From an uncultured Collinsella sp. (GTDB lineage: Bacteria; Actinomycetota; Coriobacteriia; Coriobacteriales; Coriobacteriaceae), in assembly GCA_959602875.1 (NCBI GenBank), contig CAUGVQ010000076.1, positions 1-10,296 on the forward strand: a stretch of DNA of 10,296 bases, given 5' to 3'. The position numbers and the translations under genes are program-made. A model generated the notes under the pieces. That model made no database searches. It was not told the origin of the DNA and saw only the letters and a program-made list of their open reading frames with translations. Below, in pieces: positions 1 through 5,849 of the stretch. Every line of letters begins with the position of its first letter. The stretch's first letter is position 1.

Positions 1-51
<51 letters not shown>

Positions 52-63
52 TTGTCTGCTTTG

Positions 64-90
64 AGACCCCGCTTCGGCGGGGTCTTTTTT
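64..90 (+). terminator. Intrinsic terminator of the tRNA transcript
   Basis: A perfect 9-bp stem AGACCCCGC (64-72) / GCGGGGTCT (77-85) is closed by a stable TTCG tetraloop and runs into a T tract (85-90). It lies 12 bases after the tRNA CCA end and separates it from the Rrf2 gene. Confidence 0.93.
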
Positions 91-133
91 CTAGCTGTCC
101 GATTCGTGCAGGACGCTCTGTCTACTCTTGCGG

Positions 134-150
134 ATGGTATAGTACCTACC
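134..150 (+). promoter_or_regulatory. Candidate extended -10 promoter and operator of the Rrf2 gene
   Basis: TATAGT (138-143) is preceded by TGG (135-137), giving an extended -10; no good -35 is seen, which such promoters can tolerate. The element is embedded in GGTA-TAG-TACC (136-146), with another TACC at 147-150, so a dyad overlaps the -10. Rrf2 regulators commonly repress their own genes, so autoregulation is a reasonable inference. A perfect palindrome CCCGCTTAAGCGGG (201-214) follows in the leader, just before the Shine-Dalgarno AAGGGGA (222-228). Confidence 0.4.
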
Positions 151-232
151 GTGTATCATTTCCAACCACCGGTTCCGCCCGTGGCGTCGCCGGATTTCAT
201 CCCGCTTAAGCGGGTAGCGGCAAGGGGATAGC

Positions 233-721
233 ATGGACATCTCGAGAAAGACCGACTACGCGCTGCGTATCCTCTCCATCTTGGTCGAGAGCGACGGCGC
301 GCTGCTTTCCGTCCGCACGGCGGCCGACCGCGTGGACGTGCCCTACTCCTTTGCCCGTTCCATCCAGCACGGCCTTGTGCAAGCCGGCATTATCGAGAGT
401 CTGCGCGGCGTGCACGGCGGCATGCGCCTTAAGGCCGATCCTGCCAAGGTAACCGTCAAAGACGTCGTGGAGGCAGTCCAAGGCCCGCTCTACTTCAACG
501 ATTGCACCGCGCCCGACGGTTTCTGCGAGCGCATGGACAGCTGCTGCTACCATCCGCTTTGGAACGGCCTCACCGCTCTGGTTGCGAGCTATCTCGACTC
601 CGTCACGCTTGAGGACGTGGTCGAGCACCGCAGGTTCCCTGCCGTGGAGAGCCAGTTTGCCGATCGCGAGGCGTTCTGCTCCTACGCAGGCTGCGGTGCT
701 ACCTGGAAGCTTGAGCAGTAA
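233..721 (+). CDS. Rrf2-family transcriptional regulator (candidate Fe-S or redox sensor)
   Basis: The 162-residue protein has the Rrf2 winged-helix N-terminus: MDISRKTDYALR start, helix-turn-helix at about residues 25-50, and the wing with GVHGGMRL at 59-66. It continues with the family's long dimer helix. Three cysteines at C91, C98 and C104 have spacing close to the C92/C98/C104 cluster ligands of IscR, so binding of an Fe-S cluster is likely but not proven. C105 and a C-terminal pair C149/C154 are additional. The ATG is preceded by AAGGGGA at proper spacing. The MutY-like gene begins 8 bases after the stop and rubrerythrin follows, suggesting a redox-stress role. Which Rrf2 subclass (IscR, NsrR, CymR, RsrR) it belongs to cannot be decided from the sequence alone. 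Confidence 0.9.
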   Translation: MDISRKTDYALRILSILVESDGALLSVRTAADRVDVPYSFARSIQHGLVQAGIIESLRGVHGGMRLKADPAKVTVKDVVEAVQGPLYFNDCTAPDGFCERMDSCCYHPLWNGLTALVASYLDSVTLEDVVEHRRFPAVESQFADREAFCSYAGCGATWKLEQ

Positions 722-729
722 TTTCTACC

Positions 730-1647
730 ATGGAGCTCAACGCTTTTAGGACGCTCATGCGCGCCGAGGGTGCGCGTCTCTATCGCGATTTGCCGTGGCG
801 CCGTACGCGCGAGCCTTACATCATCTGGCTTTCTGAGGTTATGCTCCAGCAGACGCAGGTACCGCGCGTCGTGGGGTATCTGCCACGCTGGCTCGACCGG
901 TTTCCCTCTGTCGAGGCGCTTGCCGCTGCCCCCGTTGCCGATGTTTTGGAGCTTTGGCAGGGCATGGGCTACAATCGCCGCGCGCTCGCACTGCGCGAGG
1001 CCGCGGGGCAGATCGTCTCGCGTTTTGACGGAGTGTTTCCGCACGACACGGCGGAGCTCGTGTCGCTCCCCGGTATTGGCCCCGCTACGGCGCAGGGCAT
1101 CCGCGCCTTTGCCTTTGACCTGCCCGGTGTGTATCTCGAGACCAACGTGCGGACCGTGTTTCTCCACCACTTCTTTCCCGATGTTCCCGGCGTGCCCGAC
1201 CGCGAGCTCATTCCGCTGATCGAGCAAACTTGTCCCGCCGCGCCCGAGGATGCCCTGGGGGGCGACTCTGTGCCCGACGAGCTTCATGCGGCGCCCCAAG
1301 ATGCCCTCGATACGCCGCGTAACTGGTACTATGCGCTGCTCGACTACGGCGCCTATCTCAAGAAGACCATCCCTAATCCTTCGCGTCGCTCGGCGGGGCA
1401 TGTGCGGCAGTCGCGTTTTGAGGGTTCGCGCCGGCAGAAGCGCGCCGAGGTCGTGCGTCTCTTGCTGGCGGCTCGTGACGAGGGGGCGCCCGGGCTTGCC
1501 TTCGGCGATATCCGTTCCCGGTTGGACGCGTTTGAGGCAGCGGCGGGGCGTGGTCAGGTTACGGTGGATGAGGTGGAGGCGATTCTCGCGGCGCTCTCGC
1601 GAGAGGGCTTTTGCGCCGAGCATGACGGCATCTGGACGATCGCATAG
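730..1647 (+). CDS. MutY-like HhH-GPD DNA glycosylase without the Fe-S cluster motif
   Basis: This 305-residue protein belongs to the helix-hairpin-helix/GPD superfamily, on the adenine glycosylase side. Visible motifs are PWR (22-24), SEVMLQQTQV (35-44) with the MutY catalytic-type Glu at E36, LWQGMGYNRRA (75-85) and the hairpin LPGIGPATA (113-121). The position of the MutY catalytic Asp (LDGNV in E. coli) reads L-E-T-N-V, with E137 in its place. The four cysteines of the [4Fe-4S] loop are absent: the only cysteines are C168 and C295. The region after NWYYALLDYGAYLKK instead reads into a basic segment containing SRFEGSRRQKR (228-238). The C-terminal NUDIX-like domain of MutY is replaced by about 70 residues that look winged-helix-like. 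It starts 8 bases after the Rrf2 stop with a weak ribosome site, so translation is probably coupled. A/G mismatch activity is inferred and uncertain. Confidence 0.85.
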   Translation: MELNAFRTLMRAEGARLYRDLPWRRTREPYIIWLSEVMLQQTQVPRVVGYLPRWLDRFPSVEALAAAPVADVLELWQGMGYNRRALALREAAGQIVSRFDGVFPHDTAELVSLPGIGPATAQGIRAFAFDLPGVYLETNVRTVFLHHFFPDVPGVPDRELIPLIEQTCPAAPEDALGGDSVPDELHAAPQDALDTPRNWYYALLDYGAYLKKTIPNPSRRSAGHVRQSRFEGSRRQKRAEVVRLLLAARDEGAPGLAFGDIRSRLDAFEAAAGRGQVTVDEVEAILAALSREGFCAEHDGIWTIA

Positions 1648-1669
1648 ACCTCAAACATCGCTGATGGCA

Positions 1670-1715
1670 TTGCGCGCAAATGGGTATAACAAATAGACGC
1701 GCAGGTAGCGCGCAA
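1670..1715 (+). promoter_or_regulatory. Candidate rubrerythrin promoter region with a palindrome
   Basis: TATAAC (1685-1690) is a plausible -10 with no clear -35 at 17 bp. A perfect palindrome TTGCGCGCAA (1670-1679) sits just upstream, and its right part, GCGCGCAA, recurs at 1708-1715. A regulator could bind here, but short GC-rich palindromes arise easily by chance in this composition. The 101-base gap before the ATG suggests rubrerythrin can be transcribed separately from the upstream genes. Confidence 0.3.
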
Positions 1716-1748
1716 CGTACCGTTCTCATAGAAGGGAAAGGGATACCC

Positions 1749-2288
1749 ATGGACTTTGAGAACTCTCAGACCAAGAAGAACCTCGAGACGGCATTTGCCG
1801 GTGAGTCGCAGGCTCACACCAAGTATCGTTATTACGCCTCGCAGGCTAAGAAAGACGGCTACGTTCAGATTCAGAACATCTTTATGGAGACGGCGCTCAA
1901 CGAGGCCGAGCATGCCAAGCTCTGGTTCAAGTATCTGCACGGCGGCGCGGTGCCCGGTACCCTCGACAATCTGAAGGATGCCGCCTCCGGCGAGAACTAC
2001 GAGTGGACCACCATGTACGACGAGTTCGCGAAGACCGCCGAGGAGGAGGGCTTCAAGGAGATCGCCGCCAAGTTCCGTGGTGTCGGTGCGGTTGAGAAGG
2101 CTCACGAGGAGCGCTATCTCAAGCTCGCCGAGCGCGTGGAGAAGGGCGAGGTCTTCGATCGCGAGGGCGTCAAGGTCTGGAAGTGCCTGAACTGCGGCCA
2201 TCTGCATGTCGGTCCGGCTGCCCCGCAGGTCTGCCCGGTCTGCAACCATCCGCAGAGCTACTTCGAGGAGCAGGTCGTCAACTACTAA
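1749..2288 (+). CDS. rbr: Rubrerythrin
   Basis: A 179-residue classical rubrerythrin: an N-terminal four-helix diiron domain fused to a C-terminal rubredoxin domain. In anaerobes it reduces hydrogen peroxide in the cytoplasm with electrons passed through the rubredoxin-like iron. Diiron ligands can be placed at E19 (GES), E52 and H55 (NEAEH), E85 (GENYE), the AEEEG run near 98-101, and E116/H119 (EKAHEE). The FeS4 site is C146-x2-C149 (KCLNCG) and C162-x2-C165 (CPVC). The ATG at 1749 is chosen over an in-frame ATG at 1680 because it is the family's normal start (MDFENSQT) and has AGAAGGGAAAGG just upstream. Length and motifs are complete. It sits downstream of an Rrf2 regulator and a glycosylase that may counter oxidised bases. 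Confidence 0.96.
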   Translation: MDFENSQTKKNLETAFAGESQAHTKYRYYASQAKKDGYVQIQNIFMETALNEAEHAKLWFKYLHGGAVPGTLDNLKDAASGENYEWTTMYDEFAKTAEEEGFKEIAAKFRGVGAVEKAHEERYLKLAERVEKGEVFDREGVKVWKCLNCGHLHVGPAAPQVCPVCNHPQSYFEEQVVNY

Positions 2289-2310
2289 GGTCTGAGCTTC
2301 ACACCTGAGG

Positions 2311-2400
2311 GGGAGGCCCCCGCCCGGCTCTCACGCAAACGTCCTCGGCGCTGGCGCGCCTGCGGAATGTTTGCTTAGAGAGTCCGGACGGGGGCCTCCT
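2311..2400 (+). repeat. Long imperfect inverted repeat after rubrerythrin (strong hairpin)
   Basis: Arms 2312-2342 and 2367-2399 pair almost throughout. There are 11 bp (GGAGGCCCCCG with its complement), one mismatch, 4 bp, a single bulge at T2383, 5 bp, a small internal loop and 8 bp (GCAAACGT against AATGTTTGC). The 24-base loop carries its own 5-bp hairpin GGCGC-TGGC-GCGCC (2347-2360). It starts about 22 bases after the rubrerythrin stop. No T tract follows on the plus strand, so it is not a standard intrinsic terminator. It could block 3' exonucleases, act as a factor-assisted terminator, or be a dispersed repeat or structured RNA. Confidence 0.7.
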
Positions 2401-2418
2401 CTGGTTTGAGGCTCGGAC

Positions 2419-2462
2419 GGGGCCGGGGGTTTGGGTCGAGGGTGTCTGCCTTTGGGCGGGGG
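2419..2462 (+). other. G-rich tract with quadruplex-forming pattern
   Basis: Runs GGGG (2419-2422), GGGGG (2425-2429), GGG (2433-2435) and GGG (2440-2442) are separated by 2-4 bases, meeting the usual G-quadruplex pattern. Two further G runs at 2454-2456 and 2458-2462 abut a TTGACA hexamer. The G runs are on the coding strand for the following gene. Confidence 0.5.
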
Positions 2463-2496
2463 TTGACAAGAGGCTCTGCGTGTTCCATGCTGTAGG
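2463..2496 (+). promoter_or_regulatory. Possible promoter of the small membrane-protein gene
   Basis: A perfect -35 consensus TTGACA lies at 2463-2468. The -10 is poor: CATGCT (2486-2491) at 17 bp, or TGTAGG (2491-2496) at a long 22-bp spacing. The gene's start codon is about 40-50 bases downstream. Confidence 0.35.
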
Positions 2497-2534
2497 CTCC
2501 GTCTCCGCACTCCTCTCCAGAGGAGGCGTTTGGT

Positions 2535-2978
2535 ATGGACCTTTTCATCGAGACGGAAGAGTCGCGGGCAAAGCGGCTTGCACATGTGGTCGGTGAGGCG
2601 GCGGGACCGCTTTTTACACCGCCGGATACTCCCAGACAATCGAATGAGCCATCGGACGATAAGCGTCCTCAGAGCGCGCACGGCGAGCGTCCGGATAGGT
2701 CCTATTCGCTCGAGCAAGAGGCGTACCGCGCGGAGCTTGCCTTCGACAGGCGCCGCGCACGGCGTCGCAAGGTTCTTGCTGCCGTGAGGCTGCTTGCCGC
2801 GGTGGTGCTCGTCCCCTTAGCCTTGATAGCTCTGTTTATTGCCAGCTATGCACTCACCTGTATTGCGAGTGGTGCCACACCCGCAGAGGTGGGGGCGCTG
2901 CTGCATGACCTCTTCTACTCGGTAGTCACAACGCTGCAGGTATATGCACGCCAAGTCATGCATTCGGTTTTCTCTTAA
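2535..2978 (+). CDS. Small single-pass membrane protein of unknown function
   Basis: I do not recognise this 147-residue protein. The ATG is well supported by AGGAGG (2521-2526) 8 bases upstream. Residues 1-75 are hydrophilic, charged and proline-rich, probably disordered. A strongly basic stretch DRRRARRRKV (71-80) then precedes one hydrophobic segment at about 84-110, so by the positive-inside rule the N-terminus should be cytoplasmic. The tail 115-147 contains a second, weaker hydrophobic or amphipathic helix (about 118-137). There is no signal peptide, no conserved cysteine set and no catalytic motif. It is bounded by the hairpin region on the left and AT-richer DNA before hicA on the right, and appears monocistronic. 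Reading-frame quality and ribosome site make it a real gene with good confidence; its function is open. Confidence 0.75.
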   Translation: MDLFIETEESRAKRLAHVVGEAAGPLFTPPDTPRQSNEPSDDKRPQSAHGERPDRSYSLEQEAYRAELAFDRRRARRRKVLAAVRLLAAVVLVPLALIALFIASYALTCIASGATPAEVGALLHDLFYSVVTTLQVYARQVMHSVFS

Positions 2979-2980
2979 AT

Positions 2981-3010
2981 ACTAAACCTAGTTAATATTT
3001 ATGGTATAGT
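2981..3010 (+). promoter_or_regulatory. Candidate hicAB promoter and operator
   Basis: This AT-rich patch contains an inverted repeat ACTAAACC (2981-2988) / GGTATAGT (3003-3010), matching at 7 of 8 positions with half-site starts 22 bp apart. Candidate -10 hexamers are TAATAT (2993-2998) and TATAGT (3005-3010). The latter would start transcription so close to the ATG at 3023 that the ribosome site would be lost. HicB proteins with DNA-binding domains usually repress their own operon, which fits an operator here. Confidence 0.4.
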
Positions 3011-3022
3011 GAGGAGGACGCT

Positions 3023-3202
3023 ATGGCCAGAAGGCGGGATTTGGTGCGGATTCTAAAGGCAGCGGGATTTGAAGAGGATAGGGGCATCAAACACGAACGG
3101 TTCAGGAACAGGCAAGACGGTCGAATCGTGTTTGTGCCGCGCCACAGGGAGATAAAGAACCGCATGGCCAGGACCATTCTTCGTGAGGCGGGAATTAGGT
3201 AA
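3023..3202 (+). CDS. hicA: HicA-family toxin (mRNA interferase)
   Basis: This 59-residue open frame runs from an ATG with GAGGAGGAC immediately upstream to TAA at 3200-3202. It has the HicA layout: an N-terminal helix (RRDLVRILKAAGF, 4-16), a strand with the catalytic-type histidine H24 (IKHERFRN) in place of the usual GSHHxF-like motif, a strand RIVFVPRH (34-41) and a C-terminal helix (ARTILREAGI, 49-58). HicA proteins have a double-stranded-RNA-binding-like fold, cleave mRNA and are neutralised by HicB. The length is typical. It precedes hicB, the usual order, with an 11-base gap. Codon use is unusual: 8 of 15 arginines are AGA/AGG, whereas neighbouring genes use mostly CGN, consistent with recent acquisition. 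Family assignment is by pattern; activity is inferred. Confidence 0.82.
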   Translation: MARRRDLVRILKAAGFEEDRGIKHERFRNRQDGRIVFVPRHREIKNRMARTILREAGIR

Positions 3203-3213
3203 GGAGGGCTATC

Positions 3214-3720
3214 GTGCAGTTTTGTGTATACGAATTTGAGTTTGTGCTTGACGATGACGGCTGGTACGAGGTGTATCCCTTCGATATGGGAGGTGGAACG
3301 CAGGGCGAGGACTTTGCCGATGCCTGCGATATGGCAGCGGACTGGCTCAAGTGCGTTATCGAAGAGCATGAGATCTCCGAGAAGCCCATGCCCAAAGCCA
3401 CCTTTGGCAATACGCCGCGGTATGAGAACAGCAAGATCGTTGTTATCGGCGTGTCAGCGGGCAGGGAGACCATCCCTAAGCTGTCGGCGGCGGACGCGGC
3501 GCGCCGTCTTGGCGTGACGCCCGCACGGGTGTCACAGATGGTTAAAGGCCACGTTATTACGGGCTGGCGCGAGGGGACGCGCACGTGGGTCGATCTGGAG
3601 TCGCTCGAGAACTACATGAAGCGCCGTCGTTCTGCGGGTCGTCCCAAGAAGACCTGTGATCCGGACGTCTCTGCTGACGAGGATATGACAGATGATGCGC
3701 CGCAGGCGGCTGTATGGTAG
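3214..3720 (+). CDS. hicB: HicB-family antitoxin with C-terminal helix-turn-helix
   Basis: A 168-residue protein. Residues 1-50 match the HicB partial RNase-H-like domain: DDDGWYEVYPFDM followed by GGGTQGEDFADACDMAADWL. After a linker, residues 89-135 form a helix-turn-helix (LSAADAARRLGVTPARVSQM) followed by a wing-like GTRTWVDLE, resembling MerR/excisionase-type DNA-binding domains. A basic patch KRRRSAGRPKK (136-146) and an acidic tail follow. The N-terminal domain should bind HicA and the C-terminal domain should repress the operon. The start is GTG at 3214. Its Shine-Dalgarno AAGGAGGG (3201-3208) overlaps the hicA stop codon, so translation is coupled to hicA. No other start fits the conserved N-terminal strand. 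Its arginine codons are closer to the genome norm than those of hicA. Confidence 0.82.
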   Translation: MQFCVYEFEFVLDDDGWYEVYPFDMGGGTQGEDFADACDMAADWLKCVIEEHEISEKPMPKATFGNTPRYENSKIVVIGVSAGRETIPKLSAADAARRLGVTPARVSQMVKGHVITGWREGTRTWVDLESLENYMKRRRSAGRPKKTCDPDVSADEDMTDDAPQAAVW

Positions 3721-3750
3721 CGACGGCTCGGGGCGATCCGTGAGGCAGCG

Positions 3751-4410
3751 TTAGGCGCGCTCGCTGGGGCAGAGGTCTGCGAGAGGGCACTCGGCGCACT
3801 TGGGGTTGCGCGCGTCGCAAATCTCGCGGCCAAAGCTGATCCACTGGTGGTTGACCTGGTCCCAGTACTCGCGCGGGAGAATCTTCAACAGGTCCTGCTC
3901 CGTCTTTAGGGGCTCTTTGGCATGGGTCTTGGGCGAGAGCATGAGGCGATGGGCGATGCGGTTGACATGCGTGTCGACCGCGATGCCCTCCACGATGCCA
4001 AACCCAACGTTGAGGACGATGTTGGCCGTCTTGCGTCCCACGCCGGGGAGCTTGACGAGCTCCTTCATGTCAGCGGGTACCTCGCCGCCGTAATCGGCCA
4101 CGATCATCTGGGCGCACTCGACGGCGTGGACCGCCTTGGTCTTGTAGAAGCCGAGCGAGCGGATCACCTCGGCAACCTCGGCAGGCGTGGCGGACGCCAT
4201 GGCTTCGGGCGTGGGCCAGCGACGGAAGAGCTCGGGGGTGACCTTGTTTACCTGGGCGTCGGTCGTCTGCGCGGAGAGCAGAACCGAGATGACCAAGCGG
4301 AAGGGATTCTCGTGGTCGAGGAAGCACTCGACTGGTCCGTAGCGGCGGTTCAGGCGCTCGCAGACCTCGATGGCGCGGGCGCGCTTTGCGGCGTTGGTTT
4401 CGCGGGGCAT
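3751..4410 (-). CDS. nth: Endonuclease III (bifunctional DNA glycosylase/AP lyase)
   Basis: This 219-residue protein excises oxidised pyrimidines and cleaves the abasic site in base-excision repair. The hairpin LPGVGRKTAN (121-130) carries the catalytic lysine K127, and VDTHV (145-149) supplies the catalytic aspartate D146. The C-terminal [4Fe-4S] loop is intact: C198-x6-C205-x2-C208-x5-C214. The ATG at 4408-4410 is chosen over an upstream in-frame ATG at 4443 because GAGGAGGAC lies just upstream and the family N-terminus begins near here. Only one base separates it from the rmuC stop. Its Shine-Dalgarno is formed by the last rmuC codons (Glu-Glu-Asp), so the two are translationally coupled. 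It converges with hicB across a 30-base gap without a visible terminator. Confidence 0.96.
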   Translation of the reverse strand: MPRETNAAKRARAIEVCERLNRRYGPVECFLDHENPFRLVISVLLSAQTTDAQVNKVTPELFRRWPTPEAMASATPAEVAEVIRSLGFYKTKAVHAVECAQMIVADYGGEVPADMKELVKLPGVGRKTANIVLNVGFGIVEGIAVDTHVNRIAHRLMLSPKTHAKEPLKTEQDLLKILPREYWDQVNHQWISFGREICDARNPKCAECPLADLCPSERA

Positions 4411-4411
4411 G

Positions 4412-5809
4412 TTAGTCCTCCTCTGCGGATGCAGTCGCTTCATCCAGGGCGGGTACAGCTTCCAGGGCGTCTACCCCTATGATGCGTTCAGCCTCGGCGG
4501 GGTCCTCAAGCTCGGTGATGCTGCGGAGCTTGCGCTCCATCGCGCGCGTGCGCGTGCCCACGAGCGTGTCGACCGTGCGGCTCACGGTGCCGAGCTGCTT
4601 TTGGGCCTGGCGGAGCATCTTCTGGTAGGTGCCAAACTCGGTCTTGACGGCCGCAAGCACCGTTTGGATCTCGCTTGCACGCTGCTGGATGGCAACGGTC
4701 TGAAAGCCCATCTGCAAGCTGTTGAGCAGAGCCGCCATGGTGCTTGGGCCCGCAACGTTCACCCGGTAGGTGCGCTGCAGCTCCTCCAGAAGCCCCGGGC
4801 GGTTCGCAACCTCGGCGTAAAGTCCCTCAAAGGGCAAAAAGAGGATGCCAAAAGCGGTGGTTGCCGGCGGCTCGAGGTACTTCTCGCGAATGTCACGCGC
4901 CTCGTCCTTCAAACGGCGCTCAAGCTGCTTCCACGCCGCCTCGGCGGCAGCGGTGTTGCCCGTGTCGAGCGCCTCGCGCAGGTGCTCGTAGGTATCGCTG
5001 GGGAACTTGGCGTCGATGGGCAGGTAGATGGTTTCTCCGGCGTCGCCGGGCAACTTGACGGCAAACTCGACGCGGTTGGCACTGCCGGGCACCGTTGCCA
5101 CGTCACAGTCGTACTGGCTGGGGGCGAGCATCTCGGCCAAGATGGCGCCGAGCTGGACCTCGCCCAAGATGCCGCGCGTCTTCACGCCCGAGAGCACGCG
5201 CTTGAGTCCGCCCACGTCGGCCGCCAGACTCTGCATCTCGCCCAGGCCGCGTCCCACCTTGTCGAGGCTCTCGTTCACGAGCGCAAACGATTGCGTGATG
5301 CGATCGTTCAGCGTTTTCTGCAGCTTCTCGTCCACGGTGGCGCGCATGCGGTCGAGCTGCGTGTTGGTGTCGCTGCGAATATCGGTGAGCTGGCGCTCGA
5401 CACTGCCGCGCACATCGGTGAGCTGCGTGTTTAGGGTCTCGCCCATCTGAGAGAGGCGCGCATCGATGGTCTGGCGGTTGATGTCGAGCTGCTGCGCCAC
5501 GTCGCGGCGCACGCCGTCGGTGCGCTCGTCGGACTCGCCGATGCGCTGCACGAGGGTATCGTGTCGCTGGCGGCTGAGTGCGGACTCGGTCGAGGCGTGC
5601 TGGGCGATAAGGGCGAGGTTGCCGCGCATCTGGGCGAGCTCCTCCTGCGCGTCGGCGAGAGCGCGCTCGAGCTCCTCACTCCGCTCGAGCTGCTGGGCGC
5701 CCTGCCGCTCTCCCGCGGCGAGGCGCGCGCACATGAGCGCTACAAGCACGATAAGCGCTACAAGCAGCGCTCCGATAACGACCATCATGAAAAAGACTGG
5801 CTGGTCCAT
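4412..5809 (-). CDS. rmuC: RmuC-family DNA recombination protein
   Basis: A 465-residue protein with an N-terminal membrane anchor (about residues 6-30) and a long, charged, glutamine-rich helical region predicted to be coiled coil (about 33-200). The C-terminal RmuC nuclease-like domain follows. Its motifs are RGILGEVQL (212-220), VEFAVKLPG (247-255) and LPIDAKFP (263-270), which together supply PD-(D/E)xK-type residues E248, D266 and K268. Then come AFGILFLPFEGLYAEV (319-334) and the conserved helical end. E. coli RmuC limits inversions at short inverted repeats; the biochemical activity is not well defined. The start at 5807-5809 is chosen over the longer frame from 5887 because AAAGGA precedes it, MDQPVFFMM leads directly into the membrane helix, and it avoids overlap with the upstream regulator. 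Confidence 0.92.
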   Translation of the reverse strand: MDQPVFFMMVVIGALLVALIVLVALMCARLAAGERQGAQQLERSEELERALADAQEELAQMRGNLALIAQHASTESALSRQRHDTLVQRIGESDERTDGVRRDVAQQLDINRQTIDARLSQMGETLNTQLTDVRGSVERQLTDIRSDTNTQLDRMRATVDEKLQKTLNDRITQSFALVNESLDKVGRGLGEMQSLAADVGGLKRVLSGVKTRGILGEVQLGAILAEMLAPSQYDCDVATVPGSANRVEFAVKLPGDAGETIYLPIDAKFPSDTYEHLREALDTGNTAAAEAAWKQLERRLKDEARDIREKYLEPPATTAFGILFLPFEGLYAEVANRPGLLEELQRTYRVNVAGPSTMAALLNSLQMGFQTVAIQQRASEIQTVLAAVKTEFGTYQKMLRQAQKQLGTVSRTVDTLVGTRTRAMERKLRSITELEDPAEAERIIGVDALEAVPALDEATASAEED

Positions 5810-5849
5810 AGGCGTCCTTTCGAGATGCGCGCGCCTTCCCGACGCGGGC

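Noticed and set aside
682..1623. 313-codon minus-strand frame opposite the MutY-like gene
   Set aside because: Shadow of a gene with clear glycosylase motifs; no ribosome site or family resemblance.
2331..2717. 128-codon minus-strand frame across the hairpin and the start of the membrane-protein gene
   Set aside because: Its coding would run through the inverted repeat and the G-rich tract, giving an arginine/proline-rich product without domains. The plus-strand gene has a far better start.
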